DNA of 64,000 bases from Cerasicoccus frondis (GCA_031296915.1 JAVDPC010000029.1:22412-86411), one strand, 5' to 3'; shown: positions 1 through 9,301, counted from the first letter of the stretch. A program made the numbers and translations. Notes: generated by a model not told the origin, from the sequence alone.

Positions 1-1
1 C

Positions 2-1696
2 TCCGGCTTCAATTCCAGCAAATACTGGGACCGTCTCTACGCCACTGGTTCGCAACTCGACATTTATGGTGAACCAGGCACATCGAACGCGCCCTTCATT
101 GAGGACATTGGCGCGAACTTCTCTTACCGTGCAGGCCAGAAATTCGCCCATAGTCGGCTGGAAGAACACGAAGCCACCAGCACATCCGGCGCGGAGTATT
201 TCCGCATCCAATGGCTGGAAGACTACAACCCCACCGCCCCCTACGTCGGCCGATCGCCGCTCGAATACGAAGCCAGCTCCAGCAGTAATGGCGGCACGGG
301 CGACAATCCTTCCTGGATTGCCGATTTCTTCTTCACCACCGAACTCGCCTCGGCTATCGACGACGCCGAAATTCCGAACAATGGAGACAACGCTTTCGTT
401 GGCTTTACCGATGACGCCTCCGACAGCCTCAGTGCGCCGCTCTTTCACCTGCCGCGCACCAGCCGTGAGTTTTATTCAATCGGCGACCTGCGTCATGCCC
501 GCCTTGGATTGGCGCAGGGTTATACCCAGGCGCAGAACTACTGGAAATGGGGCAACACCTCCCCCGCCTACGCCATCGGCAGCAGCAGCGCGAGCCCCTA
601 CCTCGAAGCCGATTCGGTCTACCGCGCAGGGTGGCCAGATTTCAGCAGCCCGGACTCAGGCGCGCCCGTTTACTACGACATGCCCTGGAATCTCAACACC
701 GCGCTTTGGGATGACTATTTCTTCTCCACCATTGTCGACAGCGATCTCCGCAGCTCGTCTTATCTGGCGGAAAACCCACGCATTTACGGCAAAACGGACC
801 TCGTCGACGCCAACCTCGACTCCGCGACTGACGCCGCAGGCGAGCTCTACGTCCACGGCGCATTCAACGTCAACTCCACTTCGGTCGAAGCGTGGAAAGC
901 GCTGCTCGCGGCCAACTTTGGCGCTGAGGTGGAAACGACCAGTGGCACCGAAAGCAATCCGGAACAAACGCCCTACCTCCGACATCCGTATCCACGCAGC
1001 GAGGCAGTTACAGCCGACTCCAATACCCTGCCGGAAGACGCAGAATCCTACACGGGTTTTCGCACACTGAGCGAAGCGGAAATCGATACGCTCGCCAACG
1101 CAATCGTCAAGCAGGTCAAGCTACGCGGACCCTTTGTCTCGATGGCGGAATTCGTCAACCGGGCCCCCACCCCAACCAGCCACATCAGCCGCACGATAAC
1201 CGACCCCGATTCCTGGCGTCAAACTGGGGCACTGCAGGCCGCCATCGATGAGTCCGGCATCAATGCGTATTACTTTGATCTCAATGACGCCAGCGACGGC
1301 GACGACGACTCGCTCGAATACAGTGTCGAGGACCCCGAAAATCTCTACCTCGACAACATCATGGCCTCACGCTACTTCCGCGAGTTCAATCGCGACGCCA
1401 TGCAAGGCGCCTTCGCCGCCAACGCTCCGGGTTACCTGACGCAGGGTGATTTGCTCGCTGCTTTCGGCAGCCAGTTGACGGTGCGCTCGGACACCTTCCG
1501 CATCCGGGTTTGGGCCGAGTCGTTGAACCCACTGGGCATGCGAAACAACGAGATGTGGGCGGAAGCCGTAGTCCAACGCACCCCGAACAAACTCGACCCC
1601 AACGAAACCATCACGGATGGCGATCCGCTCAACGGCCAAGGTCGCCGATTCGTGATCACCAGCTTCCGCTGGCTCAATTCACCCGACTCGCATTAA
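2..1696 (+). CDS. C-terminal part of a Verru_Chthon cassette protein A-like protein (5' end outside window)
   Basis: The reading frame is open from base 2 to the TAA at 1694-1696, giving at least 564 residues with no start inside the window. The protein is Ser-, Asp- and Tyr-rich. Its end has the pattern FRIRVWAESLNP, then AEAVVQRTPN and RRFVITSFRWL, which resembles the C-terminus of the large 'Verru_Chthon cassette protein A' family found beside pseudopilin-like genes in Verrucomicrobia. The rest of such a cassette would lie upstream, out of view. The next gene starts 7 bases downstream on the same strand, so the two are probably cotranscribed. The family name rests on recalled C-terminal similarity and is moderate in certainty; that the frame is coding is close to certain. 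Confidence 0.6.
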   Translation, partial: SGFNSSKYWDRLYATGSQLDIYGEPGTSNAPFIEDIGANFSYRAGQKFAHSRLEEHEATSTSGAEYFRIQWLEDYNPTAPYVGRSPLEYEASSSSNGGTGDNPSWIADFFFTTELASAIDDAEIPNNGDNAFVGFTDDASDSLSAPLFHLPRTSREFYSIGDLRHARLGLAQGYTQAQNYWKWGNTSPAYAIGSSSASPYLEADSVYRAGWPDFSSPDSGAPVYYDMPWNLNTALWDDYFFSTIVDSDLRSSSYLAENPRIYGKTDLVDANLDSATDAAGELYVHGAFNVNSTSVEAWKALLAANFGAEVETTSGTESNPEQTPYLRHPYPRSEAVTADSNTLPEDAESYTGFRTLSEAEIDTLANAIVKQVKLRGPFVSMAEFVNRAPTPTSHISRTITDPDSWRQTGALQAAIDESGINAYYFDLNDASDGDDDSLEYSVEDPENLYLDNIMASRYFREFNRDAMQGAFAANAPGYLTQGDLLAAFGSQLTVRSDTFRIRVWAESLNPLGMRNNEMWAEAVVQRTPNKLDPNETITDGDPLNGQGRRFVITSFRWLNSPDSH

Positions 1697-1703
1697 GTCC
1701 ATC

Positions 1704-2414
1704 ATGCGCTTTCTAACACTCGCCCAAATTCTTGCCCTAATCTGCTTCATGATGCCCTTGGCGCATGCTCAGGAGGCGCCCCCTAGCGTTCATTGCCAAG
1801 TTAGCCTTTACCTGGTGGGCGGTCGCGCCAAAGGCGCGCAAGCTGTCGCCCGCGGAGCTGAACGGAAAACGGAAAAACTGTATTACTTCAGTTCCGGCGA
1901 AGCGCATGAGATTTCCATCAAGGCTGGCCAACGCACGCCAGAGTTTCCCTACATCGGCGATCCGGAGTTTAAGCTTTACCGTCGCAGCGGGACCGATGCG
2001 GCTGGTCAGCCCGCGTATTCACTAGTCGCATCTCAACGCCTGAGTCTCGACGAACAGCGCACGATGCTGACCCTGGTTGAGCAGGGGCAACACTATGCCC
2101 TCCTGCCGCTCGATCTCGCCCGTATTGAAGCAGCTTCCAACGAGGCGCTCGTTCTCAATCTGGGCAACCTGACAATCGCTTGTCTGGCGGGCGACCAGAA
2201 GTTCACTTTGCAACCGCTTGAGTCCAGACAGATTTCGCTCCGCCCGGTCGGCTCAGACCTGCAATTTGAAATCAAATGCGCCGCCCAACTCCAGGACGAT
2301 TGGGCCATCGTTTATTCCGGCTCCCAAACGGTGCGAAAAGGCAGCCATTACGTATTTCTGCTGCTGCCAGAAGACGACGGCAGTGTCTATCGCGTCATTC
2401 GCTTTCGCGTTTAG
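1704..2414 (+). CDS. secreted protein of unknown function
   Basis: This 236-residue protein has a clear signal peptide (hydrophobic residues 5-20, cleavage likely after AHA before QEAPPS). The mature part looks like beta-strand-rich material with no cysteine pairs or catalytic motif that I recognise. It begins 7 bases after the Verru_Chthon-like gene and probably belongs to the same transcription unit, which suggests a role with that surface or pilin-like cassette. It converges with the next gene and leaves only 23 bases between the stops. No family could be assigned. Confidence 0.7.
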   Translation: MRFLTLAQILALICFMMPLAHAQEAPPSVHCQVSLYLVGGRAKGAQAVARGAERKTEKLYYFSSGEAHEISIKAGQRTPEFPYIGDPEFKLYRRSGTDAAGQPAYSLVASQRLSLDEQRTMLTLVEQGQHYALLPLDLARIEAASNEALVLNLGNLTIACLAGDQKFTLQPLESRQISLRPVGSDLQFEIKCAAQLQDDWAIVYSGSQTVRKGSHYVFLLLPEDDGSVYRVIRFRV

Positions 2415-2437
2415 GGATTACCAGCGTCGCTGGCGTA

Positions 2438-3130
2438 TCACTGCTCAATGCGCTTTAGCGTGAAGAAACGGTTGCCGCCCAAGGCGCCGTAATCCCGATC
2501 AGGAATCTTCACAAAATAGCCCTTAGGATGAAATTTTGGATGGTTCGTCATCCAGGCGTAAGATCCGCCCGTAACCGGAGTGCCGCCAACATAGGTCAGG
2601 TTGCCAAAGCGATCCACCACCCGCAGCTCACCCGCGAAATATTCGTTACTGATCGCGACCGCATAGTTGAGCAAACGCGCAAAACGGCCCGGCTTCCCCT
2701 GCCCGGCAATGCCAGTCAGGTATTGAATGCGCTCATGCACGCGTGGGACCATCGCCAATTGCCCGTTCGCCTCACGGTAAAAGCCATCCACCTGCCCACG
2801 CACGCCCCCCGCTGTGATCACATCGAGAATATTTGCCGAATTGGTGTCCGCCACCTGCATCCGCGTATAGGGCTTGGGCAAAGCAACGCTACGCGCGTGC
2901 AACGTCAACAAAATGGCCTCCATCGCCGCCCGTGAATCCGACTCCGACACGTAGCCATGCTCTCCGGGAAAAGGCGCTTCGTTGATTAATAACCTCGCCA
3001 AAAAGCCCTGGGCCGATTGGGAAGGCGGCAGTTCGACTACGGCAATAGCACTGTGCCCAGCCCAGAGCCAGCAAGCAGCAAGCGCCAATATCCTCCCGAA
3101 GGCTCCAGTAGTAAGCATGACGCCTATCAT
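2438..3130 (-). CDS. secreted protein of unknown function
   Basis: The frame extends upstream to a TTG at 3208, but the ATG at 3130 (MIGVMLTTG) or the one at 3118 puts a normal signal peptide at the N-terminus: hydrophobic LALAACWLWAGHSAIA, cleavage near VVE. From 3130 the protein is 230 residues. The mature part has a conserved-looking end (DRFGNLTYVGGTPVTGG, then HPKGYFVKIPDRDYG) but no motif I can tie to an activity. It stands alone, converging with the upstream plus-strand pair and divergent from the PEP-CTERM gene at 3266. Confidence 0.65.
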   Translation of the reverse strand: MIGVMLTTGAFGRILALAACWLWAGHSAIAVVELPPSQSAQGFLARLLINEAPFPGEHGYVSESDSRAAMEAILLTLHARSVALPKPYTRMQVADTNSANILDVITAGGVRGQVDGFYREANGQLAMVPRVHERIQYLTGIAGQGKPGRFARLLNYAVAISNEYFAGELRVVDRFGNLTYVGGTPVTGGSYAWMTNHPKFHPKGYFVKIPDRDYGALGGNRFFTLKRIEQ

Positions 3131-3265
3131 GCAAACTGAGAACCTTGGAGACAAGTTCTTAGATCCCCTATGCGAGTAAACCCTGGAACCGACAAATTTA
3201 CAGGGCAATGAACCTTATGCTAATTTAATGGCCCAAATCCCATTAAGACTTATTATGCCAGAGTC

Positions 3266-4033
3266 ATGAAGCCCTACTGTTATTTATTCGCCCTCGTCGC
3301 AGCGCCATCCGTGTTTGGATTTGGCACGCTGATCCAAACGTTCGAATCCGGCGAAGACACTTCGGACTGGGGGAACTCATTTTGGGATGCGCCAGCTGGC
3401 TTTACCGCGACAACGCCCAGCTTCCTTGATTCATCTATTGGCGGCGCGCAAGCTGGCTATGGCAGCACTTCAGATGGCCAGGATGCCCGTCGGGTCTATA
3501 AATTCAACACGGCCAACCTCGACTATACCAGTGAATACACCATTTCACTGTACATAGTCCTTTCCTCAGACAGCATCCCCAGCAGCGGCGAGTTCTCGGT
3601 GATCAACGGTAACTATGGTGGCGAAAGCTTTGGCGATCTACGCGTTGTTTCCGACGGCGATAACCTCGACTGGGAAGCTCGGGATGACTCTGTCTTTCAA
3701 GATGTCGGCATCGATCTCGCCGCCGACACGCCATACTTCATCCAGTTTACCATCAAACCTGAAACGGCTACCTACGACGTTTACGTTGCCGAAGTAGATA
3801 CATTTGGAGTTGTTCAGGAATCCGGCTCCCTGACTGACCTGTCAATCGCATCCTACGTCATCACCAATGACAACTACAGCACGCTCCGGGTTCATGCGAA
3901 CGCCTCGGCGGGCACACTCGATTTTGCTGCTGACAACATCAACATTGCCAACGTCCCCGAGCCGCGAGCATTCGCGGCTTTGGCCGGATGCGTCGCTCTC
4001 GCGGCAGTGTGGCGACGTCGGCAGCAAAGCTAG
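3266..4033 (+). CDS. PEP-CTERM sorting-domain protein
   Basis: A 255-residue exported protein with a signal peptide (about residues 1-18) and a C-terminal tripartite tail: VPEP, a hydrophobic stretch (FAALAGCVALAAVW) and RRRQQS. Such tails direct Gram-negative proteins to the exosortase system, which removes the tail and releases the protein to the surface or matrix. The body (about 20-225) is Ser-, Asp- and Gly-rich, lacks internal cysteine and looks like a beta-sandwich lectin-type fold, though that is inference. The tail has arginine and alanine after VPEP where the other two PEP-CTERM proteins of this window have SerThr. It converges with the next gene, with 11 bases between stops. Confidence 0.85.
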   Translation: MKPYCYLFALVAAPSVFGFGTLIQTFESGEDTSDWGNSFWDAPAGFTATTPSFLDSSIGGAQAGYGSTSDGQDARRVYKFNTANLDYTSEYTISLYIVLSSDSIPSSGEFSVINGNYGGESFGDLRVVSDGDNLDWEARDDSVFQDVGIDLAADTPYFIQFTIKPETATYDVYVAEVDTFGVVQESGSLTDLSIASYVITNDNYSTLRVHANASAGTLDFAADNINIANVPEPRAFAALAGCVALAAVWRRRQQS

Positions 4034-4044
4034 GCACGTTTCAT

Positions 4045-4680
4045 CTAATCGCCACTCTGGCTTTCCTGGTATTCGTCGATGATCGCCTGATGCAGACGGC
4101 TGGCGTTCAGCCCAACCATCACCCGATCGCCCACGATGAATGCGGGGCCATGCGTCAGCCCATGCTGTTCCAACAGCTCACGACCACGAGTTGATTTGAT
4201 TGCGTCATAAACAACGTAATGAAAATCCTGCCCGGTCAGGAACCGCTTCACCTCCGTCGTATGGGGCGTATTGTCGGAGACAACGACGATCACGCGCACG
4301 TGCTCTTTCGCTTCATCATATAAATCGTAACCAGACTTCGGCTTTCCTGAGGCGGATGAGAACTTAGGCTGCTTTAGCAATTCGCGGCTCTCTTCGCTCA
4401 ACCGCTTCAGCGGGAAAGTGAAACGCTGCTCATCAACGGTTCGAATAATTTCCACTTCCCCATCCCGAACGGCCACTACCCGGCAGGAGAGCGTCCGCCC
4501 CTCAACATCCGTTAATTCGACCGTCTGAGAAAACGGATTCTTTAATTTTTCCAGGAATGACGTCTCTTCCAGATTACCGTCATTGCTCGCTGACAGCAGC
4601 GAAGAAATATCCACGTCCCTCCATTGAACGAAGGCCACGCCGAGCAAGACAAATAACAGACCTGCAAAAATCCATTTCAC
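4045..4680 (-). CDS. membrane-anchored protein with SHD1-like domain and a cysteine-less glutaredoxin-like domain
   Basis: This 211-residue protein starts at a GTG. It has one N-terminal membrane segment (residues 3-18). Residues 53-104 (LTDVEGRTLSCRVV..., FPLKRLSEESRELL) resemble the SHD1/SLA1-like domain common in secreted proteins of the PVC group. Residues 126-205 resemble glutaredoxin: a beta strand VRVIVVVS, the active-site position, a helix, and a later PAFIVGDRVMVGLN like the substrate loop. The CPYC motif is replaced by Thr-Pro-His-Thr (138-141), so thiol redox activity is not expected; a binding or scaffold role is inferred. It is a single gene convergent with the PEP-CTERM gene. 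Confidence 0.65.
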   Translation of the reverse strand: MKWIFAGLLFVLLGVAFVQWRDVDISSLLSASNDGNLEETSFLEKLKNPFSQTVELTDVEGRTLSCRVVAVRDGEVEIIRTVDEQRFTFPLKRLSEESRELLKQPKFSSASGKPKSGYDLYDEAKEHVRVIVVVSDNTPHTTEVKRFLTGQDFHYVVYDAIKSTRGRELLEQHGLTHGPAFIVGDRVMVGLNASRLHQAIIDEYQESQSGD

Positions 4681-4783
4681 ATCCGAGAATTTGCAGAACG
4701 AAACAATCGAAAGCGAGAAGTAATCACAATTCGGGAATAAAAATTACGGAATCAAATGAGGGCGCGCACAACCCGTTATCAAC

Positions 4784-4814
4784 AAAAAAACCCAGGCCAA
4801 GAACGACCTGGGTT
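4784..4814 (-). terminator. rho-independent terminator of the transaldolase gene
   Basis: On the minus strand the stem AACCCAGGTC pairs with GGCCTGGGTT around a short TTCTT-type loop and is followed by seven T. It begins about 24 bases after the transaldolase stop. Confidence 0.88.
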
Positions 4815-4837
4815 CGTGAAAAATAGGACTCGGCGAC

Positions 4838-5809
4838 TTAAAGCGCGGCGAGGATCTTCTTTTCGAGTTTGACGATGTCGACACCGAAGCGACGGATGCC
4901 GTCGGAGAGCTTCTCGGTCGCCATTTGATCTTCGTTGAGCATCCAACGGAAGGTCTTTTCGTCCATCGAGATCTTCTCGACATCGGCTTCCTTGGCGCTC
5001 GCGGCGTCGAGCTTCTTTTCAAGCACGCCTTCGGTCGCGGCCAGTTCACCCAAGAGCTTCGGGCTAATGGTCAATAGGTCGCAGCCGGCCAGCTCGATGA
5101 TTTCGCTGGTGTTGCGGAAGCTCGCGCCCATGACTTCAGTCTCGTAGCCGAACTTCTTGTAATACGTGTAGATCGCCTGCACGGACTGCACGCCCGGGTC
5201 TTCGGCGCCGACGTATTCCTTGCCAGTCGAAGCCTTATACCAGTCGAGAATGCGACCAACAAACGGCGAGATCAATTGTGCGCCGACTTCCGCTGCGCCA
5301 ATGGCCTGCGCCATGGAGAAGAGCAGCGTCATGTTGCAGTTAATGCCGTCCTTCTTGAGGATTTCTGCGGCCTTAATCCCTTCCCAGGTCGTCGCCAGCT
5401 TGATGAGGATGCGCTCGCGGGAAATGCCGTTCTTTTCATACAAGGCAATGATATCGTGGGCGAGGTCGACGCTGCCCTCGATGTCAAAAGACAAACGGGC
5501 GTCGACTTCCGTGGATACGCGACCGGGGACAATTTTCAGAATCTCGGAGCCAAAAGCGACCAGGAGGTCGATCATGACTTGGCGGCTCAAGGCGTCGCCC
5601 GTCAGGCTCGAGCCCTTGTTATCAGCAATCGCCTTGTCAAAGAGTGCGCCGTATTCAGGCATTTCCACCGCAGAGTAAATGAGGGACGGATTCGTGGTCG
5701 CGTCCTGCGGCTGGTATTCCTTCATGGACTCAAAATCGCCGGTGTCCGCAACCACCTTGGTGTATTGCTTGAGGGATTCGAGTTGGTTCGTGGCTGTTTG
5801 GGTGCTCAT
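4838..5809 (-). CDS. tal: transaldolase
   Basis: Transaldolase moves a dihydroxyacetone unit between sugar phosphates in the non-oxidative pentose phosphate pathway, in the cytoplasm. At 323 residues it is the length of the TalB-type enzymes. Visible motifs are DATTNPSLI near residue 37-44 and the active-site segment [16 protein letters not shown], whose lysine (residue 137) forms the Schiff base; the phosphate-binding NMTLLFS and [10 protein letters not shown] also match. It is monocistronic with its own strong terminator. The start ATG has no Shine-Dalgarno motif upstream. Confidence 0.96.
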   Translation of the reverse strand: MSTQTATNQLESLKQYTKVVADTGDFESMKEYQPQDATTNPSLIYSAVEMPEYGALFDKAIADNKGSSLTGDALSRQVMIDLLVAFGSEILKIVPGRVSTEVDARLSFDIEGSVDLAHDIIALYEKNGISRERILIKLATTWEGIKAAEILKKDGINCNMTLLFSMAQAIGAAEVGAQLISPFVGRILDWYKASTGKEYVGAEDPGVQSVQAIYTYYKKFGYETEVMGASFRNTSEIIELAGCDLLTISPKLLGELAATEGVLEKKLDAASAKEADVEKISMDEKTFRWMLNEDQMATEKLSDGIRRFGVDIVKLEKKILAAL

Positions 5810-5908
5810 GTTGTGGTATTTGATAGGTATGGCAGTGTGGCCAATGGTTTAGTGGTTTCTTAATTAGCCAGCGTGTTTGCTGAACATGACACCAAAGGCG
5901 GAGCAACT

Positions 5909-6316
5909 TCAATCCTTAAGCGCAGATTTAACGGCAATTACCGCCAGAATCCCCCAGCCGACCAGAAAACAAATCCCACCCAGTGGCGTGATAGGCCCCA
6001 GCCAGCGCAAACCACTCAGACAAAGCCAATACAACGAGCCGCTGAAAAGCAAAACGCCCAGCACGAAAAACGCCGCTGCAACCGTGATCGCCCGTCCCTT
6101 AACCGGGGCCAAGCCCAGCGCCAGTAGCGCCAGCGCATGCCAGAACTGGTAATCCGCCGCCGTCTGCCAGGTTTCGGCCTTTCCGCTCGCCTCCAACATA
6201 TCCTTAAGCCCGTGAGCCCCAAAAGCGCCCAACGCCACCGCGAGAAAGGCCAGCACGGCAGCGGTCGCTACTAGACATGGATTAGAAAAATAAGCTGTTC
6301 GATTGTGTTCACTCAT
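5909..6316 (-). CDS. DUF423 small integral membrane protein
   Basis: This 135-residue protein has four predicted membrane segments. The ALGAFGAHGLKDML sequence after the first segment, and the following YQFWHALALLALG, are the hallmarks of the DUF423 (YgdD/YwdK) family of inner-membrane proteins with no established function. A start nine codons further upstream (6343) is possible; the ATG at 6316 (MSEHNRT) is preferred because an AAGGG sequence precedes it and the length fits the family. It lies between transaldolase and the porin gene, on the minus strand. Confidence 0.85.
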   Translation of the reverse strand: MSEHNRTAYFSNPCLVATAAVLAFLAVALGAFGAHGLKDMLEASGKAETWQTAADYQFWHALALLALGLAPVKGRAITVAAAFFVLGVLLFSGSLYWLCLSGLRWLGPITPLGGICFLVGWGILAVIAVKSALKD

Positions 6317-6523
6317 ACAAAGATACCCTTGGTTTTTGCACAAAATCCAAAGTATTAGGGACTTTTGTGGCGGTTATGTAAAGAAAGACAACTAATCGGC
6401 ATACGACATGCTCAAACAAAATTCGAAAAAAATCTTGTTTTTTTGAACGTATTTTGAAATTGTTCGTCCTGTTGAGCCTAACCAGCTCAAAAAACTAGCA
6501 AACAAACCTAACTGACACACAAA

Positions 6524-7270
6524 ATGAAAAAGACCATCGCGACTATCGCTCTTGCTGGCGTCGCAACGGCAGCTTCCGCTGATTTCCTCAGCGATCTGTC
6601 CATCGCCGGCACCTTCGACTACGAATCGGAATACGTTTTCCGTTCGTCCAAGCTCGCTCAAGAGTCCTTCCAGCCAAGCGTTGACTTCGGCTACTCGGTA
6701 CTCGGCGGCGACCTCTATGCTGGTATCTGGACCATGCAGCCGATCTCTGCTGGTTACGCCAACGAAATCGATTTCTACACCGGTTATGCATACCCGGTGA
6801 CCGACATCTTCACCGTTGATGCTGGTTTCACATACTACTACTACCCAGACACCGGTGTTGGTGGCCTGACTCGTAGCCGTGAAGTCTTCCTCGGTGCTTC
6901 CGCTGACGTTCTCCTCAGCCCTGCTGTTTACTTCTACTATGACGTAGACCTCGAGCAGACTGTATTTGAGTTCTCCATCGGTTACAGCCTCGACCTCGGC
7001 GAATACGCCAGCGTTGAAGGTCTGTCCCTCGACACCGGTGCATACCTTGGCTTCGTCGACACGCAAGACGTAGGCGGCCTCGGTGGCGGTCTCCACAACG
7101 GTTACACCTACGGTGGCATCACTCTCGACCTCGTTTACGCTCTCAACGAGAACGTATCCAGCTCGATCGGTGGTCGCTGGTCCATCAACAACGACGGCAA
7201 GGGTGCTGGCGTAAATGTTGGCGGCGAGTCCAAGCTCTGGTTCGGTGCGACCCTCGGCTTCGCTTACTAA
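6524..7270 (+). CDS. outer-membrane protein, TorF-like putative porin
   Basis: A 248-residue protein with a signal peptide (MKKTIATIALAGVATAASA) followed by alternating aromatic and polar strands and ending in a terminal aromatic (LGFAY), as expected of an outer-membrane beta barrel. The opening FDYESEYVFRS and the later DLYAGIW segments resemble TorF/TIGR02001-type putative porins. Codon use is highly biased and a strong terminator follows, which suggests high expression. The substrate is unknown. It stands alone as a single transcription unit. Confidence 0.8.
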   Translation: MKKTIATIALAGVATAASADFLSDLSIAGTFDYESEYVFRSSKLAQESFQPSVDFGYSVLGGDLYAGIWTMQPISAGYANEIDFYTGYAYPVTDIFTVDAGFTYYYYPDTGVGGLTRSREVFLGASADVLLSPAVYFYYDVDLEQTVFEFSIGYSLDLGEYASVEGLSLDTGAYLGFVDTQDVGGLGGGLHNGYTYGGITLDLVYALNENVSSSIGGRWSINNDGKGAGVNVGGESKLWFGATLGFAY

Positions 7271-7301
7271 GCCTAGTCTGAGCTAACACTCATCACTTTC
7301 A

Positions 7302-7335
7302 AACCCGCGCTGGTCAATCCAGCGCGGGTTTTTGC
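7302..7335 (+). terminator. rho-independent terminator after the porin gene
   Basis: A 12-bp GC-rich stem (AACCCGCGCTGG with CCAGCGCGGGTT) closes a TCAAT loop and runs into a T-rich tail about 30 bases after the porin stop. Confidence 0.92.
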
Positions 7336-7378
7336 TTTCCTGATGTCGGCAATTTGCTTTTGCTGATCCCTTTCCACC

Positions 7379-8584
7379 ATGAGCGAATCCACTCCCACCG
7401 CCCCCCCCTCCACCCAAAAACTAATCGTCGAATTGGGCGAACGCAGCTACCCCATTTGGATCGCCAGTGACACAAGTTCGCAACTGCTCAGCGACCTCCA
7501 GACCCGCAAAGGTAAGGTCGCCGCGCTGATTGATCAGGCGCTGATCCAGGCGATGCCCGGAATTCGCGAAACCGCCTATACCATTCCGACTCACCCGAAA
7601 GGCGAAACCGCCAAGTCCATGACTATGCTTGGCGCAATCTTCGATTGCCTCGCGGAACAGCGCGTCGCCCGCGACGGTTGTCTGGTGGCGATCGGTGGCG
7701 GCGTAACCGGCGACCTCGGTGGATTTGCCGCCGCCAGCTATTTACGCGGCATCGATTTTTACCAAGTCCCCACCACCCTGCTGGCAATGGTCGACAGCTC
7801 TGTCGGCGGCAAGACCGGCATCAATATCCCGGCAGGTAAAAATCTGGTCGGAGCCTTCTGGCAACCTCAGGCCGTCTACATATCCACGGATTTGCTCAGC
7901 ACCCTCCCCCCTTGGGAATTCTCAGCCGGCATGGCCGAAGTCATTAAATACGGCATGCTATACGATCCAGCTCTCTTCAAACAGCTCTGCGACTTGGAAA
8001 AGCCGCTCAGTTGGGATCACCCCGCGCTGCCCGGCATCATTCACCGCTGCTGCGAGATAAAGGCGGAAATCGTCAAAGCCGACGAAAAGGAAACCGCGGC
8101 GTCGGGCGGTCGCGCCCTCCTGAACCTCGGTCACACCTTTGCGCATGCCATTGAGAACGTCGCTGGTTACGGGACTTACCTACATGGCGAAGCCGTGGCG
8201 ATTGGCCTCGTGCTTGCGGCCAAACTCTCCAAAGCCTTGCCCGGCATGGGCATCAGCGAAGATGACATTGCACAGGTGGAATCGCTAATCGCGCGCTATC
8301 ACTTACCCACCAGCCTCCACTGCCCGCTGAAGCGCCATAGCCGCCACGCCGACTATCACTGGCTCCCCACTAATAATGTAGCGATCATGGACGACTGCCC
8401 GGAAGACATGCCCGCCCCCCCCGTCAGCATCGACAGGCTCATGGCCGCCATGATGCGGGATAAGAAAGTCAAGGCGGGCAAGCTGCGCTTTGTCGCCATG
8501 GAATCCATTGGCCAGGCTGTCACGGTGAACGAAGTCGATGAATCCCTGGTGCGTCAGCTTTGGCTGGATGCAGGCGCCCAGTAG
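7379..8584 (+). CDS. aroB: 3-dehydroquinate synthase
   Basis: AroB converts DAHP to 3-dehydroquinate, the second step of the shikimate pathway, using NAD and a divalent metal. The protein (401 residues, some 30-40 longer than most AroB) shows the dinucleotide-binding GGGVTGDLGGFAA, the PTTLLAMVDSSVGGKTGIN block, and metal-ligand histidines in LNLGHTFAHAIE and LHGEAVAIG. The extra length is partly a Pro/Thr-rich N-terminus. Two C8 tracts encode Ala-Pro-Pro (7401-7408, eight codons from the start, and 8415-8422). The gene sits 44 bases after the porin terminator and no Shine-Dalgarno motif is visible. Confidence 0.96.
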   Translation: MSESTPTAPPSTQKLIVELGERSYPIWIASDTSSQLLSDLQTRKGKVAALIDQALIQAMPGIRETAYTIPTHPKGETAKSMTMLGAIFDCLAEQRVARDGCLVAIGGGVTGDLGGFAAASYLRGIDFYQVPTTLLAMVDSSVGGKTGINIPAGKNLVGAFWQPQAVYISTDLLSTLPPWEFSAGMAEVIKYGMLYDPALFKQLCDLEKPLSWDHPALPGIIHRCCEIKAEIVKADEKETAASGGRALLNLGHTFAHAIENVAGYGTYLHGEAVAIGLVLAAKLSKALPGMGISEDDIAQVESLIARYHLPTSLHCPLKRHSRHADYHWLPTNNVAIMDDCPEDMPAPPVSIDRLMAAMMRDKKVKAGKLRFVAMESIGQAVTVNEVDESLVRQLWLDAGAQ

Positions 8585-8689
8585 CCAATGCACACGCAAA
8601 GGCTTCATTTTTAACGACTTGCCAAAAGAATAATTCGTTCATACAGATAGCTCTACTCGACGCAGATTACGCGTCTAAAGACTGACATC

Positions 8690-9301
8690 ATGGCTGGCAT
8701 CGACGAAACCATAGTCCGCGAATATTTCGAACTGAACGGGTTCCTCGTCCGGCAAATGCGAAAATACCAAGTCCAGAGCCGCGCCAAGCGCAGTGAAGAA
8801 GAGATCGACTTGATCGTCTGGAATCCCGGCTACCGCCCACAAAGCCGAAAGCCGAACTTTATGTTGTTCTCCAACGAACTACCGCTCATTCACCGCGCCG
8901 TGGTGTTCGTCAAAGGGTGGCACAGCCAAAAATTTACCCCCGCCACCCTCCGTGGCAGCGCTGATATTTTCAAATTCCTGGAGAAAGATGTCTACAAACG
9001 CGCTGAGGAGCTTTTCGCCATTGAAAAAGATCAAGTAGGCGACTTGGGCAATTTCATGAAAATCCTCGTGCTACCCGGCCTCCCCACCCACGAGCCTCAC
9101 AAAAGCGAGTCCATCAAGCTCCTCCAAGACGTAGGCTTAGACGCGATCATTTCGTTCCGCTCGATGCTGCAGGACATCCTTGGCAAGATCGAGATCAACC
9201 ACAACTACTCCAAGGACGACTTCCTCCAAACCCTGCGAATTCTGAAAAACTACGACATGGTCAAGAGTCCTCAAATGGACCTCTTCAACACCAAGGGATA
9301 A
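8690..9301 (+). CDS. conserved-looking cytoplasmic protein of unknown function
   Basis: This 203-residue protein has no signal or membrane segment and is rich in charged residues. I do not recognise a family with confidence. Residues 38-45 (EIDLIVWN) and 71-77 (VVFVKGW) have the spacing of a PD-(D/E)XK nuclease core, where E-x-D-L-V is followed by a strand ending in E-V-K, but the glutamate position here is Phe73, so a working nuclease is doubtful. It follows aroB by 105 bases and precedes lpxA by 83 on the same strand, so it may be cotranscribed with either. Confidence 0.6.
   Translation: MAGIDETIVREYFELNGFLVRQMRKYQVQSRAKRSEEEIDLIVWNPGYRPQSRKPNFMLFSNELPLIHRAVVFVKGWHSQKFTPATLRGSADIFKFLEKDVYKRAEELFAIEKDQVGDLGNFMKILVLPGLPTHEPHKSESIKLLQDVGLDAIISFRSMLQDILGKIEINHNYSKDDFLQTLRILKNYDMVKSPQMDLFNTKG

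Noticed and set aside
6392-7096. A 234-codon open frame opposite the porin gene
   Set aside because: The porin frame has a signal peptide, a beta-barrel pattern and a terminator; the antisense product is not protein-like.
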